Shown here: piece after piece, positions 7,850 through 16,889 of the stretch | Layout of the letters: each line of letters starts with the position of its first letter | How positions within the stretch are numbered: position 1 is the first letter of the stretch | NCBI RefSeq assembly: GCF_017581925.1 | Contig: NZ_JAGEVG010000028.1 | Location: 1-44,179, forward strand | Direction: 5' to 3' | From: Gelidibacter pelagius | GTDB lineage: Bacteria; Bacteroidota; Bacteroidia; Flavobacteriales; Flavobacteriaceae | Length of the DNA stretch: 44,179 bases | Program-made: the position numbers and the translations under genes | The notes under the pieces: generated by a model | Database searches by the model: none | What the model was told of the DNA's origin: nothing | Seen by the model: the letters and a program-made list of their open reading frames with translations, nothing else

Positions 7850-8305
7850 TCATAAGAAAAACGCATAGGTGCAAACTATCAAGGCCGTAATGGCGGTGTA
7901 AAACAGTCCTATAATGGTGATAAATCCTAATCTTTTATGGGTGATAGAAAAGCTGCCTGGCAATGTTTTACGTTTTTTATATTTTTTGTTGGAGGTAAAG
8001 ATCGTAATCCCCCAAATAATATAGGTCAATACCGCCCCAATGATATGCGCGGTCAACACCGACTTGAAAAATGGCGTTCCGGTATAGGCGCTATTGGAGA
8101 CCAAACTTCCCGAACCTCCCGCAACCCGAATCTGAATTTCGAGAATCAGCACGGCAATCACACAGGTCCAAAAGAGGCGTTTTTGAATCTTGATGTGGGT
8201 TGGATAGTCCTTCTTCTTGATAAAGGAGACGGCGTAAAGTGCAATAAAAGGCGCCAATATGGATAAGGTGAGGATGCCGAGGATGATTGCAAAGGTGATG
8301 CTCAT
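7850..8305 (-). CDS. DUF420 family integral membrane protein
   Basis: This 151-residue protein has four hydrophobic helices (about 3-27, 46-61, 83-105, 125-150). The conserved histidines and charged residues of the DUF420 family are seen: a HIKIQKRLFWTCV block after helix 1, H88 in helix 3 (TAHIIGAVLTYIIW), and SITHKRLG before the last helix. Related proteins are often near heme-copper oxidase genes, but none is present here. It sits 93 bases upstream of arsC on the same strand and could be cotranscribed. Its upstream region is a perfect copy of the one ahead of the S41 peptidase gene. Confidence 0.75.
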   Translation of the reverse strand: MSITFAIILGILTLSILAPFIALYAVSFIKKKDYPTHIKIQKRLFWTCVIAVLILEIQIRVAGGSGSLVSNSAYTGTPFFKSVLTAHIIGAVLTYIIWGITIFTSNKKYKKRKTLPGSFSITHKRLGFITIIGLFYTAITALIVCTYAFFL

Positions 8306-8346
8306 GTGTTTTTTTTGGTTTGGTTTTTTTGGAGACCGACAAATGG

Positions 8347-8392
8347 CTCGTCACAAAGCCTTAAAAATACAAAACTACTTGGTAAAATCTGC
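8347..8392 (-). repeat. 46-bp direct repeat, copy 1, upstream of the DUF420 gene
   Basis: This is identical over 46 bp to 10729-10774, with weaker similarity on both sides (about 8337 to 8411). It begins 41 bases upstream of the DUF420 start codon. On the minus strand it contains TAGTTTTG (8370-8377), which fits the -7 consensus TAnnTTTG, so it may be a duplicated promoter. Confidence 0.85.
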
Positions 8393-8468
8393 CATGTCCT
8401 ATTATTTGATGTTTCAAATAAATAATGACCAAGACTAACTTATGGGATATCAACCGCTCTAAAAGTTG

Positions 8469-10670
8469 TTATTCATTTATGAGTTCGATCGCTTTCTCCA
8501 ACAATTCATCTTTGCCTTGTTTTATGCCTTCTATGGTTGGTTTAATGACGACATCAGGGATGATACCGACCCTTTGGGTTTCTGTCCCATCAGGATAATA
8601 AACACCTATGCCTGAAATATTGGTGAGCAACCCACCGGGTAAATATATGGAAGATACGTTGCCATCTGATCCAGCGGTGGTACTGCCTACAATGATGGAG
8701 TTAGCTCCAGCTCTAAATGCCATAGTTGTATATTCGGCCTGGCTTTGTGAGGTTTCATTTACCAGAACTACTAATTTACCGTTGTAGGTTACATCACCTT
8801 TGGGAATCTCCAAGGCTGGTGCGAAAGTAAATTCACCGACGTGATCACGATTAAAATTACTGAATTTCACGAAAGGTGTTGTTGATGAAACGAAATAGGA
8901 GCCTAATGAAAAAGGGACAAATACCGACGGATAGTTCCGAATATCTATAATAATACCTTTGGTGTCCTTAAAAATCTCTTTTATTTCAGGTATGTCCTCT
9001 TTCTTGATGAACTCTAAGGTGATATAGCCAATATTAGGTGTGATAAATTTATAAGATTTATCAGAATTCCATTTATACCATCTCATGTTTAAATCTTCCT
9101 GCTTATAAAGCGGCAAATGATGTTGATCTGTTTCGTGATTTGAAATATAATCCACACGGATGTCCTTTTTGTTGGAGCGTAAAATATCTCGGGAAATATC
9201 TCTCAATTTCGCCGCCCTATTTGAAGCTGGATAATAAGCACCAACACTATCAATAATAGCTTGTATGGGTTTATGATCTATGGCGGTGATGACATCTCCG
9301 ATCTTAAGTTTTGCGACGGTTTTTAGTTCGGGATTGTAATAATCGGTCACGACGAGTTGCCCTTCGATGAATTCTACTTTGAGTGGTGGATAAAACATGC
9401 CCCTGATATTCTGAACGTTATTAAAACCTACATAAGTGAAGCCATGCGTGTCATTGATCTCACCGATAAGTCGAATGCACGCCAATTCATAGTCCAATTT
9501 GTTTTTCGCATTGACGAAAATCGGAATGTATTCTTTTAAAACCCGATTCCAATCTTTGTCCGTTAAGTGCTTATATGGAAAAAAATAATGGATCATATTC
9601 CAATAGCGATACAACGCCAGTAGTTTAAATCCGTCATCCTCAAAGGCCATCGCGTAATACTCGTCTTCATTCAAAAATTCAGCATTCCCCGTATAAGCCT
9701 TTCCTATATAATAGTGATGTCCTTGAAACCTGTTTTGATAGATCTCCTGTAATTTGTTTTTTAATTCAGTGTTGAGCCCAAACTCATTGAGCCAAGACAG
9801 ATCTGGTATTAAAACAGCGTCTTTTGAAGTCTCTTGGCATGTTGTACATGTCTCTATGGCGCCATATTTAGAGATCCATTTAAGTAATAATTGGTCTCTT
9901 TCGTTCGTGTTTTTTGAACTCATATATTCTGGAAGCATCCTGAAAAGTTCAAAATCCCAATTGTAATTTCCTTTACCGATTTCTGGGTGATTGTATTTTA
10001 AGAAGCCCCAGACCTTACCTAACAATTCTAAGTTAGTGATCAGTGCATCATTGAGATTTGAAACTTCGATTTTTGAACCTAAATCAAATTCTTTATCAAG
10101 TGCCGCTTTGTAAATAGGTTTCTCTTTTTCCTTTAAGGCTTGAATATCTTGACCGTCTATTGTCAAAACAAAATCATCAAACCATGCTTCTCCTGTACCA
10201 GTCATGATTCCTGCAACTATAATGGTTTCCGCTTCTTCTGGATAGGTTAAGGTGATCGAAAGTTTCTGCCAATCTTTAGTGCCGTTAATGTTCCGGTTCT
10301 CCATATTTTCACCGGCTAAAGGTGTGTTATTACCATCTATCCTTAATAATAATCCAGCATAGCCATTTTCCACATTTCTAATTTTCATATAGCCTTCAAG
10401 GGTTATAGAGTCTCCAGTATAATTGGCTGGAATTTCATAAGCAATAACACCATAAGTGCCATTGTCTCTTGATTTGATTTTTCCTGAATAGTTACCGGAA
10501 TGAACTGTGAGCGTGTCTACCTCTAATGAATGATCGCCCCAATCCATCCAATCTTTAGCAAATAAATAACGTGGGTTGTATGTTTCAAAATCTAAATTGT
10601 ATTTCTTTTTTGTCTGAGAAAGGCAGCTCATAGAAATAACGGCGAGTATAATTGAAATGGTATGCTTCAT
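8469..10670 (-). CDS. Secreted S41 family peptidase (C-terminal processing protease-like)
   Basis: I choose ATG 10668-10670 because it gives a signal peptide with a possible lipobox (MKHTISIILAVISMSCLSQ, C16); the longer frame adds 22 residues without one. The mature part of this 733-residue protein starts with a jelly-roll, CBM-like domain (about 25-190) and a helical linker. A PDZ-like segment follows (about 455-505, with LKIGDVITAIDHKPI), and then the S41 core. The core has the strand GIIIDIRNYPS and the probable nucleophile S643 in SQSQAEY, followed by GSTTAGSDG, where a substrate-binding loop is expected. The usual S41 motif is S-x-S-A-x-E, so Gln replaces Ala here. It probably degrades peptides in the periplasm or on the surface. 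Confidence 0.85.
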   Translation of the reverse strand: MKHTISIILAVISMSCLSQTKKKYNLDFETYNPRYLFAKDWMDWGDHSLEVDTLTVHSGNYSGKIKSRDNGTYGVIAYEIPANYTGDSITLEGYMKIRNVENGYAGLLLRIDGNNTPLAGENMENRNINGTKDWQKLSITLTYPEEAETIIVAGIMTGTGEAWFDDFVLTIDGQDIQALKEKEKPIYKAALDKEFDLGSKIEVSNLNDALITNLELLGKVWGFLKYNHPEIGKGNYNWDFELFRMLPEYMSSKNTNERDQLLLKWISKYGAIETCTTCQETSKDAVLIPDLSWLNEFGLNTELKNKLQEIYQNRFQGHHYYIGKAYTGNAEFLNEDEYYAMAFEDDGFKLLALYRYWNMIHYFFPYKHLTDKDWNRVLKEYIPIFVNAKNKLDYELACIRLIGEINDTHGFTYVGFNNVQNIRGMFYPPLKVEFIEGQLVVTDYYNPELKTVAKLKIGDVITAIDHKPIQAIIDSVGAYYPASNRAAKLRDISRDILRSNKKDIRVDYISNHETDQHHLPLYKQEDLNMRWYKWNSDKSYKFITPNIGYITLEFIKKEDIPEIKEIFKDTKGIIIDIRNYPSVFVPFSLGSYFVSSTTPFVKFSNFNRDHVGEFTFAPALEIPKGDVTYNGKLVVLVNETSQSQAEYTTMAFRAGANSIIVGSTTAGSDGNVSSIYLPGGLLTNISGIGVYYPDGTETQRVGIIPDVVIKPTIEGIKQGKDELLEKAIELINE

Positions 10671-10728
10671 TATGGCTTGAATTTTCAGATATATGAAGAC
10701 TTGTGTTTGCCAAAATGCTGACACATGC

Positions 10729-10774
10729 CTCGTCACAAAGCCTTAAAAATACAAAACTACTTGGTAAAATCTGC
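10729..10774 (-). repeat. 46-bp direct repeat, copy 2, upstream of the S41 peptidase gene
   Basis: This is identical to 8347-8392 at an offset of 2382 bases. It begins 58 bases upstream of the peptidase ATG. The TAGTTTTG box of copy 1 is at 10752-10759. The two copies bracket the peptidase gene exactly, so either the gene was inserted by recombination or the regulatory segment was duplicated. Confidence 0.85.
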
Positions 10775-10854
10775 TGAGTTGAATTATTTGATTATAGAAA
10801 AATTGTAAAGTAGTGCAGCCATAACTGCTATCCTGGGTGTTTATGCTACTGGAG

Positions 10855-11277
10855 CTATTCGGCGATTTTAATTCCAGGATTAAGTTTTAACAAGTCGGCA
10901 ATCAATTCGTCATTGTTTTCTGGCGCAATATAGACTTCGTCATAGTTGTTGAACTTAATGATCAATCCTTTTGTGGTCATGGCTGGTTTAATCCCGCTCC
11001 ACATCGTTTTGCCGATCACTATTTCTTTGATTTTGGGAATTTCTATGCGTCCTCTTAAAAACCCAGAACGGTAAATTAATTGGTTCTTCTCAATTTTATA
11101 AACCGTATCAAAATAGATCCAAACTATCAGCGCTAACGGACTCAGTAAAGGCAAAAGAATAAATGGGTTTTTGGTAAAGGTATCTTTATCGAGAAAGAAG
11201 ATGGCAATGGGCAATAGCACCGCACCAATCAATAGGTAATTGATCAATCCTTTTCTCTTGGCTTTATATGTTTTCAT
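10855..11277 (-). CDS. Bacterial PH-domain (bPH_6-like) membrane protein
   Basis: This protein of 140 residues is counted from the internal ATG (MKTYKAKRKG); an ATG six codons earlier (11295) is also possible. Two hydrophobic helices (about 13-29 and 36-56) are followed by a cytoplasmic PH-like domain with YKIEKNQLIYRSGFLRGRIEI and EIPKIKEIVIGK. This matches the pattern of the bPH_6/DUF1200 family, whose function is unknown. It starts 20-40 bases after the stop of the DUF417 gene and may be in its operon. Two smaller proteins at 33261 and 37598 have a similar helix-plus-beta layout. Confidence 0.6.
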   Translation of the reverse strand: MKTYKAKRKGLINYLLIGAVLLPIAIFFLDKDTFTKNPFILLPLLSPLALIVWIYFDTVYKIEKNQLIYRSGFLRGRIEIPKIKEIVIGKTMWSGIKPAMTTKGLIIKFNNYDEVYIAPENNDELIADLLKLNPGIKIAE

Positions 11278-11315
11278 GCGATATATTCTGTACAAAAAAC
11301 TTGGTGCTGTGTTTT

Positions 11316-11933
11316 TTAGGATGGCACTTTACGCGCAGCATTTATGCGTTGGGCACAGTCTGAAGCAATGATCAATCCAGCCGCCATCATGATAATATCC
11401 TTTAAGACCAATCGTCCTGCACCAGAGAGATAAGGAAAACCATAAAAAGGGGTGGGCATATCGCCGCCTAAATTCGGTACATACACCTCAGGCGTTGTGA
11501 TGAGAAAGGTTAGGGTGATAATGGACATCCCAAAGGTGAGCAGCCCACCCCAGAGTCCGACTTTAGGAAACCAGATGCCCAAGAGGGTTAAGATGCCAAA
11601 AATCACAATAACGGTACCCAATCCGTAAGAGAAGAGGTAGGTGCCGTTAGATTCGTGCCATGCGATATTTTTCGCGACCATCTTGCCTTCAGGGTTTTTA
11701 TGCAGATGATAGGCTGCCACCGTTTTGCCTTCGGCATTGACTGCCGTGTCGTTGGTATGGTTATAGAAAAAACTCATAAAAGGGCTATTGGTTACAAAAG
11801 GCACGATGCCGTCTGCTTCATATTGAAAGACTTTTAAACCACCAATCCACACCATCACAATACAAATAGCGATGCGAATAAAGTTGATAAATAGGGATTG
11901 TCCGTTGCTTAAAAAGTTGAGTAGGTTTTGCAT
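11316..11933 (-). CDS. DUF417 / YkgB (RclC-like) membrane protein
   Basis: This 205-residue protein has four membrane helices. It carries typical DUF417 segments: RIAICIVMVWIGGLKVFQYEADGI at helix 1, a periplasmic loop of about 45 residues, and TPEVYVPNLGGDMPTPF before LVLKDIIMMAAGL. In Escherichia coli the paralogue RclC (YkgI/YkgB region) protects against reactive chlorine, but RclA and RclR are absent here. The gene follows a quinone oxidoreductase gene on the same strand with a 117-base gap, so a link to redox stress is plausible. Family assignment is firm; function is inferred. Confidence 0.82.
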   Translation of the reverse strand: MQNLLNFLSNGQSLFINFIRIAICIVMVWIGGLKVFQYEADGIVPFVTNSPFMSFFYNHTNDTAVNAEGKTVAAYHLHKNPEGKMVAKNIAWHESNGTYLFSYGLGTVIVIFGILTLLGIWFPKVGLWGGLLTFGMSIITLTFLITTPEVYVPNLGGDMPTPFYGFPYLSGAGRLVLKDIIMMAAGLIIASDCAQRINAARKVPS

Positions 11934-12050
11934 TGTAAAAAAAAATTAACGGCAAACATACAAATAACCCAACATTAAATGAAGGGCAGCTATTAGAAGA
12001 TTCCTGCATTTTTTGGAGCTGGAAGCCATTGGGACTTAAGCTGAAACGGT

Positions 12051-13025
12051 TCAATCCATGGTCAATAGGATTTTTCCAATATGGGTGCTGGTTTCCATCA
12101 GACGATGGGCTTCTGACGCTTCCTTTAATGGGAAGGTTTTGTAAATGACAGGTTCAATTTGCTTAGAACTAAAGAGCGGCCATATATTTTTTTCCACCGC
12201 TTTGGCAATCATGGTTTTGACGTGATCTGATTGGGGTTTTAAGAGGCTTCCGGTCAGCGTCAGATTTTTGCGCATCACCGTGAACAGGTCAATTTGGGCC
12301 GACATACTTTTCATGCCGTTGATATTGATGAGACGGCCCTTGTCATTTAAAATATCAAGATTCTTTTGCGTGTAGTCTCCACCAACCATGTCCAAGATGA
12401 CATCTATTTTTTCATCTTTTAAAAGCGTTTCAAAGGCTTGCTTTTTGTAATTGATGACCGTTCCGAGGTTCATTTCATTTAAAAACGCCATCTTTTTATC
12501 ACTTCCCACGGTGCTGTAAACTATGGAGCCTAAGGCTTTGGCCATTTGTAAACCTATGGTGCCAATGCCGCTCGTGCCGCCGTGGATCAATAATTTCTCT
12601 CCAGGCTTAAGTTGGCCCAGATGAAAGACGTTGAACCACACCGTAAAAACAGTTTCCGGAATGGCGGCCGCCTCTATTAAACTGATGCCTTCCGGTATGG
12701 ATAGACAATGGCTACTATCTACAGCAACATATTCGGCATAGCCACCGTTGGGGATTAGGGCACAGACTCTATCGCCAACCTGTTTATCTTTTACGGCCAT
12801 GCCGATTTCCACTATTTCTCCTGAAACTTCCAAGCCTGGAATCAAGGTTCCTGATGCTCCTTTGCCATAGGCGGCCATGTTTTCTCGGGTATTGATATCA
12901 CTCCGATTGATGCCTGCGGATTTTACTTTGATTAATACTTGATGTCTTTCCGGTTGGGGTTTTGGGGTTTCCTGCAATTGTAATACTTCAGGTCCCCCAG
13001 ATTTTGTAATATGTATGGCTTTCAT
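12051..13025 (-). CDS. Zinc-independent quinone oxidoreductase (PIG3-type MDR)
   Basis: This 324-residue medium-chain dehydrogenase/reductase has the N-terminal GroES-like domain and a Rossmann domain. The N terminus MKAIHITKSGGPEVLQL is typical of the PIG3/QOR group. KSAGINRSDINTRENM marks the substrate region, and GLEVSGEIVEIG is followed by the NADPH-binding loop HGGTSGIGTIGLQMAKALG (about 148-166). The zinc ligands of alcohol dehydrogenases are absent. It likely reduces quinones or enones with NADPH in the cytoplasm. A possible -7 box, TATCTTTA, lies upstream on the minus strand near 13052. The gene is divergent from the esterase gene at 13257. Confidence 0.88.
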   Translation of the reverse strand: MKAIHITKSGGPEVLQLQETPKPQPERHQVLIKVKSAGINRSDINTRENMAAYGKGASGTLIPGLEVSGEIVEIGMAVKDKQVGDRVCALIPNGGYAEYVAVDSSHCLSIPEGISLIEAAAIPETVFTVWFNVFHLGQLKPGEKLLIHGGTSGIGTIGLQMAKALGSIVYSTVGSDKKMAFLNEMNLGTVINYKKQAFETLLKDEKIDVILDMVGGDYTQKNLDILNDKGRLININGMKSMSAQIDLFTVMRKNLTLTGSLLKPQSDHVKTMIAKAVEKNIWPLFSSKQIEPVIYKTFPLKEASEAHRLMETSTHIGKILLTMD

Positions 13026-13205
13026 GCGTTCTTTTTGATTAGAGTTCCATAAAGATAATATATATTGAAATGATGTACGTTTGTGGATGACACATTGGTC
13101 CTACAATCGATCTTATTAGAGTAATCATTTAGGTCCATCTGTAGTTTCCAAAGCCGATGCCATCACAAACTGGTCACATCTTTGTTAATATATTATGATG
13201 ATTTA

Positions 13206-13237
13206 TTGTTTTATAAATCTATAAAAATGTAATTTCG
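13206..13237 (+). promoter_or_regulatory. Candidate promoter for the esterase-pepA unit
   Basis: TTG at 13206-13208 is followed after 21 bases by TAATTTCG (13230-13237), one mismatch from TAnnTTTG. The pair is about 20 bases before the ATG at 13257, consistent with a short leader. It is the best promoter candidate for the plus-strand arm of the amide-ligase cluster. Confidence 0.35.
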
Positions 13238-13256
13238 TTTTTTTAAACAATTTTAG

Positions 13257-14027
13257 ATGCTAGTGACGGAGTTTAGACCCATTATAAAGGTTATTGAAGA
13301 AGCGTATGAGATCCCGCATTTGAAGGCCACACGTAAGATTTCAGCCTTATTGCCCCACGACTATTATACGACAGATAAGCACTATCCCGTGCTTTATCTT
13401 CAGGATGGGCAGAACTTGTTCAATCCCATGGCGCCATTTGGCGATTGGGCTATCGATAAATCTTTGGAGAAATTGGCGCAGGAAGGCTTTAGTGACATCA
13501 TCATTATTGCCATTGACCACGGTAATCATGAGCGGATCAACGAATATCTGCCTTACTACCATCCACGTTATGGCGAAGGAAAAGGCAATTTTTATATCCA
13601 ATTCATCATCGAGAAATTGATTCCCTATATCAACAAGAATTACAGAACACTTACCGATTTTGAAAACACAGGTATCGGCGGCAGTTCTTTGGGCGGATTG
13701 ATCAGTTTATATGCAGGACTTCAAAATCCGGGAGTGTTTGGAAAGATGATGATTTTTTCGCCAAGTCTGTGGATTTCAAAGACCATATTTAACCAGACCA
13801 CCTCATTTAAGCCTTTACGAAAATCAAAAATTTACCTCTATTCCGGTGGTATGGAAAGCAATGAACATTTGCCAAATGCCCAGAGATTGGAGGCTATCTT
13901 TAGGGAGAAAATGGAGGAAAACCACGACATCGAATTTAAATTCTCGCTCAATGAAATTGGCGTCCACGCCGAAATATATTGGAGACATGAGTTTCCAAAA
14001 GCCGTCAAATGGCTCTATTTTAATTAA
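13257..14027 (+). CDS. Alpha/beta-hydrolase, esterase D/IroE-like (PF00756)
   Basis: The 256-residue hydrolase has the nucleophile S144 in GGSSLGG (141-147), preceded by the strand DFENTGI. LYLQDGQNLF (47-56) is a typical early strand-loop. The catalytic His is likely H237 in VHAEIYWRHEFP, and an acidic residue lies in YLYSGGMESNEH. There is no signal peptide, so it acts in the cytoplasm. It is five bases ahead of the leucyl aminopeptidase gene and on its strand, so they form one transcript. A second esterase of the same superfamily ends the minus-strand arm of the cluster at 21364. Related members hydrolyse thioesters, siderophore esters or acyl groups; the substrate here is unknown. Confidence 0.85.
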   Translation: MLVTEFRPIIKVIEEAYEIPHLKATRKISALLPHDYYTTDKHYPVLYLQDGQNLFNPMAPFGDWAIDKSLEKLAQEGFSDIIIIAIDHGNHERINEYLPYYHPRYGEGKGNFYIQFIIEKLIPYINKNYRTLTDFENTGIGGSSLGGLISLYAGLQNPGVFGKMMIFSPSLWISKTIFNQTTSFKPLRKSKIYLYSGGMESNEHLPNAQRLEAIFREKMEENHDIEFKFSLNEIGVHAEIYWRHEFPKAVKWLYFN

Positions 14028-14032
14028 ATACT

Positions 14033-15445
14033 ATGATTTTTAAACACGTTTCAAAAGTTAATACACATCAAGATGTGATTGTGCCTTGTAGGAAAGACCA
14101 ATTGGATCATCTCAAACAATTTATAGCGATCGAAGAACCTGATTTTAATGGTGAGTTCTCGACTGTTCAAATGCTGTATGGGCCCAAAGGCAATAGAGTA
14201 TATCTATTGGGTTTGGGAGAAGAAAAGGATGCCGTAAAAATTGATGAAGCTTTTAGAAAGCTGAGTTTTGACTATAAAAAGTATTGGAAAACCACTGTTC
14301 AGGTGGTTACGGCCGATTTGTCGGACGCAGAACTCCAAAAAGCACTAATTGGACTTGAAATGTCGGCCTACGACATCGGTAGTTTTAAAACAAAGAAAGA
14401 CGAGGTCAATGCCATTACTTTTGAGGTTGTCAATTCAAAAGACATTACAAATATACTTAAAGAAGCAAAAGCCATTGGTGCGACCATCAATCGAATTAAA
14501 ACCTTGGTAGATGCCCCCGCTAATCAGAAAACACCGGAATTTCTGGGCAAATGGGCTGAAGATTCCGCGAAAAATTCGAATTATAAATGTACTGTTCTGC
14601 ACGAAAAGGAACTCAAAGCACAAGGTTTTGATGCCGTAATGGCCGTTGGTCAGGGTAGTGTCAATCCACCAGTAGTCATCGTTACGGAATACATGCCAAA
14701 AAAGGACAGTGGTGTGGATATTGGTTTGGTGGGCAAGGGTATCACCTTTGATACCGGTGGTCTGTCCATTAAATCTTCTACCAATTTGCACTATATGAAA
14801 AGCGATATGGGCGGTGCCGCAGTCGTGTTGGGCGTGGTGGAGTTGGTGGCAAAACTAAAGCTTAACATCAATATTGTAGGCGTGGTCGCTTCCGCAGAAA
14901 ATGCGGTGGACAGTAATAGCTACAGACCTGGAGATGTGATCAACAGTTATTCAGGAAAGACTATTGAAATCATCGATACCGATGCTGAAGGCCGATTGGT
15001 ATTGGCAGATGGCTTGAGCTATATCATCAAGGAATTTCAACCAAAACAAGTGATCGACCTGGCAACCTTGACTGGAAGCGTCGTGCAAACATTGGGCTAT
15101 ACCGCCGCCGGAATGTTCACCAACAATACGGAGATGTCCCAAGACCTCTCCAAAATAGGTTTTGATACTAATGAACGTGTTTGGCCCTTGCCATTGTTTA
15201 CCGATTACGAAAGTGATCTGCACAGTGATATTGCCGATTTACGAAATTATAGTGGAAAGCCCGTTGCAGGTGCCATCACCGCTGCTAAATTCTTAGAAGC
15301 ATTTACGGATAAGCACAAAGCTTGGATGCATTTGGATATTGCGGGGGTATCCTTTGGCGATTCGCCCTATTCCAAAATGAAAAGTGCCAGTGGATTTGGG
15401 GTGCAATTAATTACAAATTATATTAAGAAGATATCAGGGAATTAA
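14033..15445 (+). CDS. pepA: M17 leucyl aminopeptidase
   Basis: This zinc/manganese exopeptidase has 470 residues. The metal and substrate motifs are in order: GKGITFDTGGLSIK, the segment MKSDMGGAA, ENAVDSNSYRPGDVI, and the signature DTDAEGRLVLADGL, where the Asp and Glu bind metals. The N-terminal domain is short, as in many Bacteroidetes. It removes N-terminal residues, with preference for Leu, and members of this family also split Cys-Gly. Because it sits inside a set of ATP-grasp and GCS2 ligases, it may process a peptide made by them, but a housekeeping role is equally likely. The gap to the next gene is 124 bases. Confidence 0.92.
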   Translation: MIFKHVSKVNTHQDVIVPCRKDQLDHLKQFIAIEEPDFNGEFSTVQMLYGPKGNRVYLLGLGEEKDAVKIDEAFRKLSFDYKKYWKTTVQVVTADLSDAELQKALIGLEMSAYDIGSFKTKKDEVNAITFEVVNSKDITNILKEAKAIGATINRIKTLVDAPANQKTPEFLGKWAEDSAKNSNYKCTVLHEKELKAQGFDAVMAVGQGSVNPPVVIVTEYMPKKDSGVDIGLVGKGITFDTGGLSIKSSTNLHYMKSDMGGAAVVLGVVELVAKLKLNINIVGVVASAENAVDSNSYRPGDVINSYSGKTIEIIDTDAEGRLVLADGLSYIIKEFQPKQVIDLATLTGSVVQTLGYTAAGMFTNNTEMSQDLSKIGFDTNERVWPLPLFTDYESDLHSDIADLRNYSGKPVAGAITAAKFLEAFTDKHKAWMHLDIAGVSFGDSPYSKMKSASGFGVQLITNYIKKISGN

Positions 15446-15569
15446 GCCTTTATTTTGTATTTTGTATCAAAATATAGATCATATAACATTTAGCTTCACT
15501 TTTTTAAATCTTAAATCATTTTTTGGTTTTTGATGTTCAAAGCTCCGCTATCCAAACTGCATTAAAACT

Positions 15570-16772
15570 ATGTCAAATAAACGACCACTCAATTTTCTAT
15601 GCGTAACCACGTATCATAAAGGCGCTGATTTCATTAAAAGCTGCAAAGCTGAAGGGAATAACGTCTATCTTTTGACCAAAAAGAAGCTGGAACATGAGGT
15701 TTGGCCTTGGGAAGCCATTGATGACGTGTTTTATGTGGACAACTGGAACCAAAATGACGTCACCAAAGGTATAGCTTATAAATTCAGGACTATAAAATTT
15801 GACCGTTTTGTTGCCTTGGACGATTTTGATGTTGAAAAAGTAGCACTTTTGAGGGAGCATTTCAGAATGCCTGGAATGGGACGGACGACTTCGCATTATT
15901 TTAGGGATAAATTGGCGATGCGTACAAAAGCGCAGGTAGAAGGCATAAATGTGCCTGAGTTTACAGCCTTGTTCCATGATGTGGATATCAATGCCTATGC
16001 AGATCGTGTGAGTCCGCCTTGGTTATTAAAACCACGTTTGGAAGCATCGGCAACTGGAATTCGAAAAATCAATAGTAGGGAAGAGCTGTGGCAAATTATC
16101 GATGTATTAAAAGATGAACGCGATAATTACTTGATCGAGAAATTTGCGCCTGGAGATGTGTATCATGTGGATAGTTTGATTGTTGACAGTAAAGTCGTTT
16201 TCGCCCGTGCAAGCAAATATTTGGATACACCGTTTGAAGTGGCGCATGGGGGCGGAGTGTTTAGATCGGCAACTTGCGAAATAGGTTCCAAAATAGATAA
16301 AGCGCTGACCAAAATGAATGCAGAGGTCATGAAAGCCTTCGGGATGCAGTTGGGTGCTTCGCATACAGAGTTTATTGCTTCTAAAGAAACTGGCGAATTG
16401 TTTTTTCTGGAAACCTCTTCAAGAGTCGGCGGTGCTAATTTAGCTGAAATGGTGGAATTTGCTTCTGGAATCAATCTCTGGGGCGAATGGGCACGAATTG
16501 AATCGGCAACGCTTAGAAAAGAAACTTATACTCTGCCAAAAGTTAAGAATCAACATGCCGGTATCGTCGTGTCTTTGAGTAAATTCGAGAATCCAGATAC
16601 GTCGAGCTTTAACGATCCTGAAATCGTCTGGAAAATGGATAAAAAATGGCATATCGGGATGATAGTGGTATCTGACAGTAGCGACCGAGTTATGGAATTG
16701 CTGGATAATTATACACAACGCATCGCTTCAGATTTTCATGCGAGTATTCCGGCGCCGGATAAGAGCCTGTGA
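15570..16772 (+). CDS. ATP-grasp ligase of the carnosine-synthase-like group
   Basis: This 400-residue protein has a Rossmann-like N-terminal domain (LNFLCVTTYHKGADFIK at about 7-23) and an ATP-grasp core. The ATP-binding Lys is K154 in WLLKPRLEASATGI, then YLIEKFAPGDVYHVDSL (about 187-203). The metal-binding end is TEFIASKETGELFFLET with E267 and E281, then SSRVGGAN. The usual E-x-N is E-T-S here, so one metal ligand is changed. The most similar known layout is that of BL00235/carnosine synthase-type ligases, which join a carboxylate to an amine through an acyl phosphate. Its stop is 359 bases from the end of the opposite arm. The substrate is unknown. Confidence 0.8.
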   Translation: MSNKRPLNFLCVTTYHKGADFIKSCKAEGNNVYLLTKKKLEHEVWPWEAIDDVFYVDNWNQNDVTKGIAYKFRTIKFDRFVALDDFDVEKVALLREHFRMPGMGRTTSHYFRDKLAMRTKAQVEGINVPEFTALFHDVDINAYADRVSPPWLLKPRLEASATGIRKINSREELWQIIDVLKDERDNYLIEKFAPGDVYHVDSLIVDSKVVFARASKYLDTPFEVAHGGGVFRSATCEIGSKIDKALTKMNAEVMKAFGMQLGASHTEFIASKETGELFFLETSSRVGGANLAEMVEFASGINLWGEWARIESATLRKETYTLPKVKNQHAGIVVSLSKFENPDTSSFNDPEIVWKMDKKWHIGMIVVSDSSDRVMELLDNYTQRIASDFHASIPAPDKSL

Positions 16773-16793
16773 TGAAGGGATTAGGTTTAAGGG

Positions 16794-16828
16794 ACCCGCC
16801 CGAACGTGCCTTTTCGGTACGGGCGGGT
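16794..16828. terminator. GC-rich hairpin between the convergent arms
   Basis: ACCCGCCCG (16794-16802) pairs with CGGGCGGGT (16820-16828), with a short inner GCC/GGT stem. It lies 22 bases after the plus-strand stop. There is no long T-run, so it may act as a bidirectional transcription barrier rather than a classical terminator. Confidence 0.5.
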
Positions 16829-16889
16829 TAGGGATTAGTAGTTCAGGAAAAAAATAATTAAATCACGTAATTTAAACGCAAGATTTTTG

